Assembly (NCBI GenBank): GCA_016302095.1
Contig: JAEDOE010000027.1
Location: forward strand, 1-9,585
Direction of reading: 5' to 3'
Source of the DNA: Anaerovibrio sp.
GTDB taxonomy: Bacteria; Bacillota; Negativicutes; Selenomonadales; Selenomonadaceae
Length of the DNA: 9,585 nucleotides
Positions 1 through 5,432 of this stretch are shown here, piece after piece. The notes under the pieces are model-generated. The model did not search any database. It was not told the origin of the DNA and was given only the letters and a program-made list of their open reading frames with translations. The translations under genes and the position numbers were made by a program. Position 1 is the stretch's first letter; each line of letters begins with the position of its first letter.

Positions 1-565
1 GCTTGGCAGAACGGCCAGCCCCGGAAACGCCGGACTTGGCATCCACCACGATGGTATCCACCTCAATCAGATGGTGCTTTGCCAAAGGTGCCAATGCCAG
101 GATGCTGGCTGTAGTGTAGCAGCCTGCATTGCCGATAATCTTGGCATCCCTGATCTGCTCCCGATAAAGCTCAGCCAGGCCATAAACCCGAGGGGCATCC
201 TTGTGAATATGAGGAACCTTGTACCATTCCTCATATACATCAGTATCGGTAAATCTGTAGTCAGCACCCAGGTCAATAATGCGCACAGGCATATTCTCCA
301 GTGCCTTGCCCACTTTCATGGCATGGCCGTGAGGCAGGCCGATAAAAACAAAATCGCTGTCCTGGCCGATTATCTCAATATCCTTCATGCTCATGAGCTT
401 CTGTTCATAAATGCCCTTCAAATGTGGATAAATATCAGAAATCGCCTCGCCAGCATGGCTCTCAGAAGTGATATGCACCACCTCCGCCTCTGGATGGTTA
501 TGCAAAATACGCAATAATTCCGCGCCGGCATAACCAGTCGCGCCAATAATACTAACTTTTTTCAT
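1..565 (-). CDS. argC: N-acetyl-gamma-glutamyl-phosphate reductase, N-terminal 188 residues (runs off left edge)
   Basis: ArgC reduces N-acetylglutamyl-5-phosphate with NADPH to N-acetylglutamate semialdehyde, the third step of ornithine/arginine synthesis in the cytoplasm. The visible part begins MKKVSIIGATGYAG, the Rossmann dinucleotide-binding loop (residues 7-14). The active-site segment IIGNAGCYTTAS puts the catalytic cysteine at residue 149. The segment VVDAKSGVSGAGR (173-185) is also typical of the family. The missing C-terminal part, roughly 155 residues judging by usual length, lies left of base 1. The ATG start at 565 follows the ribosome site AAAGGGGGAG (573-582). One oddity is alanine 147, where GNPGCY is more usual. 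The gene diverges from the glycosyltransferase gene, and its promoter lies within repeated ATGCAAC boxes. Other arg genes probably follow to the left, but that is inference. Confidence 0.95.
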   Translation of the reverse strand, partial: MKKVSIIGATGYAGAELLRILHNHPEAEVVHITSESHAGEAISDIYPHLKGIYEQKLMSMKDIEIIGQDSDFVFIGLPHGHAMKVGKALENMPVRIIDLGADYRFTDTDVYEEWYKVPHIHKDAPRVYGLAELYREQIRDAKIIGNAGCYTTASILALAPLAKHHLIEVDTIVVDAKSGVSGAGRSAK

Positions 566-592
566 TATCCGACTCCCCCTTTAGATTTTATA

Positions 593-621
593 ATTATACA
601 GCTTTTGTGCATATTATGCAA
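593..621 (-). promoter_or_regulatory. Promoter of argC
   Basis: On the minus strand TTGCAT (616-621) is followed after exactly 17 bp by a perfect TATAAT (593-598). Transcription would begin near base 586, leaving a leader of about 20 nt before the argC ATG. The palindrome at 608-620 overlaps the -35 and spacer, an ideal position for a repressor. Confidence 0.7.
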
Positions 622-649
622 CACCCTGCGCCAAAATATGCAACTAAAT

Positions 650-678
650 TTCCCAAAATACCGGAATTGCGATATAAT
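650..678 (+). promoter_or_regulatory. Promoter of the monofunctional glycosyltransferase gene
   Basis: TTCCCA (650-655, 4 of 6 to consensus) precedes a perfect TATAAT (673-678) by 17 bp. Transcription would begin about base 685. This rules out translation from the in-frame ATG at 681 and supports the start at 741. An ATGCAAC box (679-687) lies on the predicted start point. Confidence 0.6.
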
Positions 679-727
679 ATATGCAACAACACTTCATTTT
701 ACATCATAACCAATATATATTCAAGGC

Positions 728-733
728 AAAGGA
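728..733 (+). promoter_or_regulatory. Ribosome binding site deciding the glycosyltransferase start
   Basis: AAAGGA lies 7 nt before ATG 741. The upstream in-frame ATG at 681 has no such site and falls at or before the predicted transcription start. The 20 extra residues it would add are also unlike a signal anchor. Confidence 0.75.
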
Positions 734-740
734 CGTTATT

Positions 741-1760
741 ATGGTGATAAAAAAAATAAAAGCTTTCATTAAATGGACATTTCTGCTGGCAGCAGTATTC
801 TGCCTTTCCTTCCTGATAGCAGGGGGCGCAAATTTTTACCTTTCCGACAACGAAATGTTTGTCAAGGTTCAGAACACCACCAGGGTACTCAGCACAAAAA
901 TCGGTGAGGGCATCGACAATATCGATAGCAAGGATATCAAATCCCACTTTGATAAGCTGAGTCAGACGGAAACCGATAAGGATAGTAGCCTTGACGAGGT
1001 GGAAGCCCTGATGGCAGAGGATGATGACAGCCGGAGCGAAAAAGCTGGCAACGGACAAACAGCAACGGAGCAGCAATCCGCCAGCCAGGCTGAAAAAGCA
1101 GGCAATGCCGCCTCCCCTGACGGTCAGCCCTCCAGCCTGGACAGGGTAAGCCGCATGATATTCCTCAAAAAGGCAGTCCGGGCACGCACCGCACAGCCGG
1201 ATTATGTCAAGCTGCAGGATATACCTGAATCCCTGCAGCAGGCGGTCATTGCCGTAGAGGACAGGAAATTTTACAATCACTGGGGCTTTGACATGGAAGG
1301 CATCTTCCGGGCCGCCCTGGTAAACCTGCAATACGGCGAGGTCAAGGAAGGTGCCAGCACCATTACCCAGCAGCTAGTAAAGAACCTGTTTCTCAGCCAG
1401 GAGCAGACTATGGGGAGAAAAGCCGAGGAATTTATCCTGGCAATGGACATGGAGCTGAACTATTCAAAAGAAGAAATCCTTGAGCTTTACCTGAACTCCA
1501 TCTATTTCGGCTCCGGCTACTACGGCATCGGGCAAGCGGCAGAAGGATACTTTGGCAAAGAGCCTGCCATGCTGGCACTGCCGGAAGCCGCCATGCTGGC
1601 AGGCATCCCCAACGCCCCCTCCCTCTACTCCCCATACGTTGACTTTATGCTTGCCAAAAAACGCCAATTCGTAGTCCTTGATGCTATGGTAGCTGCCGGC
1701 TTTCTCCGGGAAAATATTGCCGAAGACGCAAAAATCAAGCCCATCTATCTGGCACACTAA
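741..1760 (+). CDS. mtgA: Monofunctional peptidoglycan glycosyltransferase (GT51) with long acidic linker
   Basis: This 339-residue enzyme polymerises lipid II into glycan strands on the outer face of the cytoplasmic membrane. Residues 1-10 are basic and 11-34 are hydrophobic, giving a single N-terminal membrane anchor. Residues about 75-135 are a low-complexity, acidic and Gln/Ala/Ser-rich linker. The GT51 domain spans about 150-325. Its motifs are EDRKFYNHWG (catalytic Glu 173), GASTITQQLVKN (204-215), RKAEE (226-230, second conserved Glu 230), ELYLN (248-252), the YYGIGQAAEGYFGK segment (260-273) and PEAAMLAGIPNAPS (281-294). The protein stops right after this domain, so there is no penicillin-binding transpeptidase domain. 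It is about 100 residues longer than classical MtgA, because of the linker. It could instead be called a truncated class A PBP, but no transpeptidase remnant follows the stop. The symbol is by function only. It is convergent with the next gene and divergent from argC. Confidence 0.88.
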   Translation: MVIKKIKAFIKWTFLLAAVFCLSFLIAGGANFYLSDNEMFVKVQNTTRVLSTKIGEGIDNIDSKDIKSHFDKLSQTETDKDSSLDEVEALMAEDDDSRSEKAGNGQTATEQQSASQAEKAGNAASPDGQPSSLDRVSRMIFLKKAVRARTAQPDYVKLQDIPESLQQAVIAVEDRKFYNHWGFDMEGIFRAALVNLQYGEVKEGASTITQQLVKNLFLSQEQTMGRKAEEFILAMDMELNYSKEEILELYLNSIYFGSGYYGIGQAAEGYFGKEPAMLALPEAAMLAGIPNAPSLYSPYVDFMLAKKRQFVVLDAMVAAGFLRENIAEDAKIKPIYLAH

Positions 1761-1806
1761 AAAACTGCTGCTGCCCCGCTCTCTTTTGGGACAACAGCAG
1801 TTTTTT
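1759..1806. terminator. Bidirectional Rho-independent terminator between convergent genes
   Basis: AAAAAACTGCTG (1759-1770) pairs with CAGCAGTTTTTT (1795-1806) as a perfect 12-bp stem. An inner CCC/GGG pairing closes the loop further. The A-run on the left and T-run on the right make it work for both the glycosyltransferase gene, whose TAA it overlaps, and the minus-strand exported-protein gene ending at 1854. Confidence 0.9.
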
Positions 1807-1815
1807 GCTTTCTCA

Positions 1816-1831
1816 GGCTGCATCTGCAGCC
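1816..1831. repeat. Short perfect hairpin in the convergent intergenic region
   Basis: GGCTGC (1816-1821), loop ATCT, GCAGCC (1826-1831). It lies between the stop of the minus-strand gene and the bidirectional terminator. No T-run follows on either strand, so it is not a terminator by itself. It may protect the 3' end of the minus-strand mRNA. Confidence 0.4.
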
Positions 1832-1853
1832 CTCATTATATATGCATTCCTGA

Positions 1854-2537
1854 TTACTTATTCTTTGCGGCTTCCTTTTCCGCCTTCTTGGCAGCATCCT
1901 TCTCCATCTTCAGGATTGCCTTGGCTTCCTTCTCCATGTCTTCCTCTACCTGTTCCTGTGCCTTGATGAAATCAGTGTAGAAATCCTTGGCAATCTCAGT
2001 GTAGAGCAGGGTGTCACGGGTAGCTGACTTCGGAGCCAGCTTCCTGTAGGCAAAAATCACCTTGCTGGTATTGGCATCATAAACATCAAAGAAGATATTC
2101 AGCCGGGTACCGTCATTGGCACTAGTACCATTAGATACAGTTACTACCACATAGGCATCAGCATACTTGCCGATGGCTTCCTTGTATTCGCCAAAAGCCT
2201 TTTTCCTGTCAAGGCGCAGAATATCCACATGCTTGGACACCTTAATATTCTGGCAGACCTCACGATAAGAGATATAGTTAAGCACACCCTTTTTATCAGC
2301 CAGCGTGGCTTCCATCAAAATCTCCGGCAAATCCTCGACCTCAGGCTCCCCTTCAGTCTTAGGGCCATTATAAATCGGTGCGGCAATCGCCAAAGTCTTG
2401 ATCTTCAGCATGCCCTCCTGATCATAAACCCTTTCTTCACTGACACCGGTTCCCCCCAGCAGGCCGCCTGCAAAGGCACTCTGGGTTCCAAGCACCAGAA
2501 TACAAAGCATCAACAAAAGCTGTAAACATTTCTTCAT
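1854..2537 (-). CDS. Exported protein of unknown function with charged C-terminal helix
   Basis: I do not recognise this 227-residue protein. Residues 1-23 form a typical Sec signal peptide: MKK, a Leu-rich core, and cleavage after AFA at 23. There is no lipobox cysteine, so the product is a soluble exported or periplasmic protein. The mature part has a Gly-rich start, then an alternating alpha/beta-like region (about 45-170) including KYADAYVVVTVSNG (124-137) and LNIFFDVYDANTSKVIFAYR (146-165). This looks like the fold of small periplasmic proteins that monitor or modify envelope components, but that is only an impression. Residues about 190-227 are a Lys/Glu/Ala-rich helix, probably coiled coil. 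The second ATG (2537) is chosen because the ribosome site lies 9 nt before it. The ATG at 2546 is directly adjacent to that site. Confidence 0.8.
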   Translation of the reverse strand: MKKCLQLLLMLCILVLGTQSAFAGGLLGGTGVSEERVYDQEGMLKIKTLAIAAPIYNGPKTEGEPEVEDLPEILMEATLADKKGVLNYISYREVCQNIKVSKHVDILRLDRKKAFGEYKEAIGKYADAYVVVTVSNGTSANDGTRLNIFFDVYDANTSKVIFAYRKLAPKSATRDTLLYTEIAKDFYTDFIKAQEQVEEDMEKEAKAILKMEKDAAKKAEKEAAKNK

Positions 2538-2546
2538 TGGAAACAT

Positions 2547-2552
2547 CCTCCC
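2547..2552 (-). promoter_or_regulatory. Ribosome binding site of the exported-protein gene
   Basis: GGGAGG on the minus strand is immediately followed by an ATG (2546), too close to be used, and then by the ATG at 2537 with 9-nt spacing. The site overlaps by two bases and abuts one arm of the inverted repeat at 2551-2600. Confidence 0.75.
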
Positions 2553-2600
2553 TGATTTGTAACATTTTAAATTACCTATATACTTTATTACAAAATCAGG
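2551..2600 (-). repeat. Inverted repeat linking the promoter and ribosome site of the exported-protein gene
   Basis: CCTGATTTGTAA (2551-2562) is the reverse complement of TTACAAAATCAGG (2588-2600) apart from one extra A. The distal arm lies in the promoter spacer and the proximal arm touches the ribosome site. A transcript reading through from sdaAA would contain both arms and could fold. A transcript starting at the gene's own promoter would contain only one arm. Confidence 0.6.
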
Positions 2601-2610
2601 AAAATGTCCA
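2582..2610 (-). promoter_or_regulatory. Promoter of the exported-protein gene
   Basis: TGGACA (2605-2610, 5 of 6 to the -35 consensus), a 17-bp spacer, then TAAAGT (2582-2587) on the minus strand. The end of the spacer, GATTTTGTAA, is nearly the same as in the 74-residue orphan's promoter (GATTTTGTAG). The leader would be about 40 nt. Confidence 0.55.
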
Positions 2611-2688
2611 TTAAAATTATATTATAATCACAGCATTTCAACATTATTAAAACTTTAGCCGCATCCTTATCGCTTATCTGCCAACTAT

Positions 2689-2712
2689 CTATTTGCCAAA
2701 CTATTTGCCAAA
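2689..2712. repeat. Perfect tandem 12-bp duplication at the sdaAA stop codon
   Basis: CTATTTGCCAAA occurs twice head to tail (2689-2700 and 2701-2712). Read on the minus strand, the unit is TTT GGC AAA TAG, the last three codons plus stop of sdaAA, repeated in frame after the real stop. A third diverged piece, TGCCAACTAT, lies at 2679-2688. Confidence 0.9.
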
Positions 2713-3573
2713 AATTTCCCTGGTCAGCCGCAGTCCAGTTTTGGTAGTGGCAAGCCCACCCTCGGCAGTTTCCTTGATGGAGCTTGGCATGGAGCGGCCG
2801 ATGCGGTTCAGGGCATCAATAACATCATCCACAGGAATTACGGATTGCACCCCTGCCATAGCCATATCTGCCGCCACCATGGCATGAACCGCAATAAAGC
2901 CGTTGCGCTTCACGCAGGGCACCTCCACCAGCCCTGCCACCGGGTCACAGGCCAGCCCCAGCAGGTTTTTCATGGCCAGAGCCACGGCATTGCCCACCAT
3001 CTCAGGCGTTCCTCCTGCCAGCTGCACCAGCGCACCGGCAGCCATCCCGGCAGCCGTGCCGCACTCCGCCTGACAGCCGCCATAAGCACCGGCAATAGAA
3101 GCATTTGCCTCCACCACCATGCCGATACCCGAAGCCGTAAAGAGGGCATCCACTATTTCATCAATATTATTGCCATTTTTTTCCGCTGCCGCATAAATAG
3201 CCGCAGGCACAATGCCGCAGGAGCCTGCCGTAGGGCAAGCCACAATCCTGCCCATCACTGCATTGACTTCGCTGACGCCCACAGCACTGGCGGCAGCGGA
3301 CAGCACCGCCTCCCCGGTATAGCCATGCTGACGGTAGGCATAGAGCTTCACCGCATCACCGCCGGTCAATCCGCTGACGGATTTTTCATAGTTCTTCAGC
3401 CCCCGTTTCAGGGATTCCTCCATGACCTGCCAGTTTTTCAGCATCATGGCACGCTGCTTCTCCTCCGAAACAAAATTATTTTCCAGTTCCCACTGGATGA
3501 CAATCTGGCTGATAGGGCAATTTGCCTTTTGTGCCAGTTCAGCCAGCTCAGCAATCGAATTAAAGCTAATCAT
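2701..3573 (-). CDS. sdaAA: L-serine dehydratase, iron-sulfur-dependent, alpha subunit
   Basis: With SdaAB this forms the oxygen-sensitive [4Fe-4S] enzyme that deaminates L-serine to pyruvate and ammonia in the cytoplasm. The 290 residues match the family's usual length. Visible motifs are SGLTGGDA (67-74), CPTAGSCGIVP (113-123), GAYGGCQAECG (162-172) and CDPVAGLVEVPC (209-220). Cys 167, 209 and 220 have spacings of 42 and 11, the same as the three cluster ligands I recall for the single-chain Legionella enzyme (343, 385, 396). The fourth cluster position is the substrate site in this family. The ATG at 3573 follows the SdaAB stop by 9 nt. The nearest AGGGAG lies only 2 nt before the ATG, so translational coupling to sdaAB is likely. 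No clear terminator follows. Confidence 0.96.
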   Translation of the reverse strand: MISFNSIAELAELAQKANCPISQIVIQWELENNFVSEEKQRAMMLKNWQVMEESLKRGLKNYEKSVSGLTGGDAVKLYAYRQHGYTGEAVLSAAASAVGVSEVNAVMGRIVACPTAGSCGIVPAAIYAAAEKNGNNIDEIVDALFTASGIGMVVEANASIAGAYGGCQAECGTAAGMAAGALVQLAGGTPEMVGNAVALAMKNLLGLACDPVAGLVEVPCVKRNGFIAVHAMVAADMAMAGVQSVIPVDDVIDALNRIGRSMPSSIKETAEGGLATTKTGLRLTREIFGK

Positions 3574-3582
3574 ATCTCCCTG

Positions 3583-4257
3583 TCACTCCCTTCCCCTGAT
3601 GGACGGTATGGCAAATGCCTTGATAATCTCCGGCACCGCACAGCAATCCTCTATCATCTCGCCAGTCAGCTCATCATCCGTCTCCAGAATCATCATTGCC
3701 TCCTGCCCCCGGTTCTTCCGTGACAGCTTCATGTAGGCAATATTGATGCCGTATCTGGCAATAATCGTGGTAATCTTGTTTACCACTCCCGGCCTGTCCC
3801 GATGCACTACCACCAGTGCCGGGTACTTGCCTGTCAGATGCACCTCAAAATCGCCAATCTGGGAAATGCGGATGTTGCCGCCGCCAATGGAAGCTCCTTC
3901 CACCCGCACAGTCCGTCCCTTCTCCCCGGTCAGCAGCAGCACTGCCGTATTGGGATGCGCCTCAGGTATATCCACAGGGCTGAAGGAATACTCTATCCCC
4001 CTGTCATGAGCAATCTCCAGAGCATCCCTCAGCCGCTCATCCTCCGGCTCAAAGCCCATAATGCCCCCCAAAAGTGCCTTGTCCGTGCCATGCCCCCTGT
4101 AGGTCTGGGCAAAGGAACCATGCAGCAGTATCTCTGCCTTTACCACCCTTTCTCCCAGTATCTTGCCAGCCATCAGCCCCAGCCGTGCCGCACCTGCCGT
4201 ATGGGAGCTGGAAGGGCCTATCATAATAGGTCCCACAATATCAAACACCCCTCGCAT
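3583..4257 (-). CDS. sdaAB: L-serine dehydratase, iron-sulfur-dependent, beta subunit
   Basis: This is the partner of SdaAA and the first gene of the operon. Of 224 residues, about 1-145 form the beta domain with FDIVGPIMIGPSSSHTAGA (5-23) and GASIGGGNIR (121-130). Residues about 147-219 form an ACT domain (ALVVVHRDRPGVVNKI to IIKAFAI). ACT domains commonly bind amino acids, and here the domain probably acts in serine sensing or dimer contact. The ATG at 4257 follows a near-perfect ribosome site, AAGGAGGA (4263-4270), at 5 nt. The pathway role fits an amino-acid-fermenting anaerobe that turns serine into pyruvate. Confidence 0.96.
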   Translation of the reverse strand: MRGVFDIVGPIMIGPSSSHTAGAARLGLMAGKILGERVVKAEILLHGSFAQTYRGHGTDKALLGGIMGFEPEDERLRDALEIAHDRGIEYSFSPVDIPEAHPNTAVLLLTGEKGRTVRVEGASIGGGNIRISQIGDFEVHLTGKYPALVVVHRDRPGVVNKITTIIARYGINIAYMKLSRKNRGQEAMMILETDDELTGEMIEDCCAVPEIIKAFAIPSIRGRE

Positions 4258-4299
4258 AACTTTCCTCCTTCACTAGCATCATCTTCTAAATATCCTTTT

Positions 4300-4319
4300 G
4301 TTTTACAATCTCATAAAAC
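4300..4319. promoter_or_regulatory. Candidate operator or small hairpin in the sdaAB leader
   Basis: GTTTTA (4300-4305) and TAAAAC (4314-4319) form a perfect inverted repeat with an 8-bp spacer. It lies just downstream of the predicted sdaAB transcription start (about 4336), where a repressor would block elongation. It is AT-rich and could be chance. Confidence 0.25.
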
Positions 4320-4342
4320 GAACCTCATATATGCCTGATAAT

Positions 4343-4351
4343 ATTATACCA
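4343..4351 (-). promoter_or_regulatory. Extended -10 promoter of sdaAB-sdaAA
   Basis: The minus strand reads TGG TATAAT, a perfect extended -10 (TGnTATAAT), with TATAAT at 4343-4348. No good -35 lies at 17 bp, which is usual for extended -10 promoters. The leader would be about 80 nt. Base 4351 is also part of the T-run of the dapA terminator (4351-4356). Confidence 0.6.
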
Positions 4352-4392
4352 AAAAAGGAGCCGTCACACAGCGAAAACTGCATGATAGCTCC
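4351..4392 (-). terminator. Rho-independent terminator of dapA
   Basis: On the minus strand GGAGC (4388-4392) pairs with GCTCC (4357-4361). Inside it, TCATGCAG pairs with CTGTGTGA (8 pairs, two G-U) around loop TTTTCG. A run of six T (4351-4356) follows directly. It lies 27 nt after the dapA stop. Confidence 0.85.
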
Positions 4393-4418
4393 CTTGCCAG
4401 AACAATATTTACTTACGC

Positions 4419-5306
4419 TTACTTAATCAAACCATGATTAGCCAGTGCTGCACGCAGCTGTGCTTCATGCTCCGGCTCCATCTCGGTCAGCGGCAGGCGC
4501 AAAGGGCCTGCGGCATAGCCCAGCATCCGCATTGCCACCTTGACAGGAATCGGATTTACCTCGCAGAACAGGGCACTAATCAAATCAATAGCGCCAACCT
4601 GCAAATCAGCTGCTTCCTTCACCTTGCCATCAAAATACAGCTGGCAGATATCGTGAGTCATCTGCGGTGCCACGTTGGACAGAACAGAAATCACACCGCT
4701 GCCACCCAGGGAAAGAATTGGCACAATCTGGTCATCATTGCCGGAGTAAACAGCCAAATCATCACCGCAGGCATGACGAATCTTTGCTACGGCACTCAGA
4801 TCACCGCTGGCTTCCTTCACTGCCACAATGCGCGGATGCTTTGCCAGCTCCGCAAAGGTAGATACCTGGATATTCACACCTGTACGGGATGGTACATTGT
4901 ACAAAATCAGCGGAATATTCACTGCATCAGCAATAGCAGTAAAATGCTTTACCAGCCCCTTCTGGGTGCACTTGTTGTAGTATGGAGTAACCACCAGCAG
5001 TGCATCAGCACCCACCTCTTCCGCATACTGGGAAAGCTGCACTGCATAGGCAGTCTCGTTGGAGCCGGTGCCTGCAATAACAGGAATCCTGCCAGCAACC
5101 TTCTCTACAGCGTACTTAATAGCCGCCTTGTGCTCCTCATCAGTCATGGTTGCTGACTCACCGGTAGTGCCAGTGATAATAATCGCATCGGTGCCGCCTG
5201 CAATCTGGTCCTCAATAATCCGTCCCAGCTCATCAAAATTTATGCCATCCTCGGTAAAAGGCGTAATAATAGCCACGCCTGCACCCCTGAAAATTGTCTC
5301 CTTCAA
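4419..5306 (-). CDS. dapA: 4-hydroxy-tetrahydrodipicolinate synthase
   Basis: DapA condenses pyruvate with aspartate semialdehyde in the cytoplasm, the first committed step towards meso-diaminopimelate and lysine. The 295-residue length is typical. Key residues are visible: GTTGES (46-51, Thr 47/48), PYYNK (108-112), LYNVPSRTG (135-143, Tyr 136 and Arg 141), Schiff-base Lys 164 in VAVKEASGD, and GGSGVISV (201-208). At the lysine-inhibition site, aligned by eye to the E. coli enzyme, His53 is replaced by Asp 56 and Glu84 by Tyr 87; His 59 and Asn 83 are kept. That suggests weak or no lysine feedback. The start is TTG with GGGAGGG (5313-5319) 6 nt upstream. The next ATG is codon 54, inside the active-site region, so TTG is required. 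It is a single-gene unit, with no other lysine gene beside it. Confidence 0.97.
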   Translation of the reverse strand: MKETIFRGAGVAIITPFTEDGINFDELGRIIEDQIAGGTDAIIITGTTGESATMTDEEHKAAIKYAVEKVAGRIPVIAGTGSNETAYAVQLSQYAEEVGADALLVVTPYYNKCTQKGLVKHFTAIADAVNIPLILYNVPSRTGVNIQVSTFAELAKHPRIVAVKEASGDLSAVAKIRHACGDDLAVYSGNDDQIVPILSLGGSGVISVLSNVAPQMTHDICQLYFDGKVKEAADLQVGAIDLISALFCEVNPIPVKVAMRMLGYAAGPLRLPLTEMEPEHEAQLRAALANHGLIK

Positions 5307-5312
5307 AAGAAA

Positions 5313-5319
5313 CCCTCCC
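5313..5319 (-). promoter_or_regulatory. Ribosome binding site supporting the TTG start of dapA
   Basis: GGGAGGG lies 6 nt before the TTG at 5306. No ATG or GTG in frame could give a complete enzyme. Confidence 0.8.
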
Positions 5320-5338
5320 GTCGAAATATGTTCCTTTT

Positions 5339-5367
5339 ATTATTACATGCTACCTGCTGAAAGTCAA
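5339..5367 (-). promoter_or_regulatory. Promoter of dapA
   Basis: TTGACT (5362-5367, 5 of 6), 17-bp spacer, AATAAT (5339-5344, 5 of 6) on the minus strand. The leader is only about 25 nt, too short for a lysine riboswitch. Confidence 0.75.
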
Positions 5368-5377
5368 GACAAATTGC

Positions 5378-5426
5378 CATGCTCTGCCCCTAATCCCTGA
5401 AACCGGGACCAGAGGCACAAAGCATG
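5378..5426 (-). terminator. Long hairpin after the M16C peptidase gene (probable terminator or 3' stabiliser)
   Basis: In minus-strand RNA CATGCTTT pairs with AGAGCATG, and GCCTCTGGTCCC pairs with GGGATTAGGGGC, around a 7-nt loop with a 2-nt bulge. That gives 20 base pairs including four G-U. On the plus strand the same four positions would be A-C mismatches, so the structure belongs to the minus transcript. It begins 7 nt after the stop. The tail is poor in U (GCAATTTGTCTT), so termination may be partial. Confidence 0.65.
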
Positions 5427-5432
5427 ATAGCC

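Larger units (their letters stand above)
587..687. promoter_or_regulatory. Candidate ArgR-type operator array between argC and the glycosyltransferase gene
   Basis: The perfect palindrome TGCATATTATGCA (608-620) sits on the argC -35. Its right half, WTATGCAAC, recurs at 614-622, 636-644 and 679-687, spaced 22 and 43 bp, about two and four helical turns. A further weak palindrome, TTTATAATTATACA (587-600), is centred about 20 bp to the left, over the argC -10. ArgR hexamers are known to bind pairs of roughly 18-bp ARG boxes about 21 bp apart upstream of arginine genes, so the arrangement fits. The palindrome is 13 bp, one base shorter than the standard ARG-box core, so the regulator's identity is inferred from context. 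The last copy overlaps the -10/start region of the plus-strand gene. Confidence 0.5.

Noticed and set aside
681..740. Upstream in-frame ATG extending the glycosyltransferase by 20 residues
   Set aside because: It lies at the predicted transcription start and has no ribosome site. The ATG at 741 has AAAGGA at 7 nt and begins a normal membrane anchor.
2845..3723. A plus-strand frame of 292 codons, antisense to sdaAA/sdaAB
   Set aside because: It lies wholly over two well-identified genes on the other strand. Its product is rich in His, Cys, Arg and Gln as expected of a shadow frame, and it has no credible ribosome site.
5307..5432. A lysine riboswitch upstream of dapA
   Set aside because: The promoter lies so close to the gene that the leader is only about 25 nt. 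The hairpin further upstream belongs to the end of the M16C transcript.
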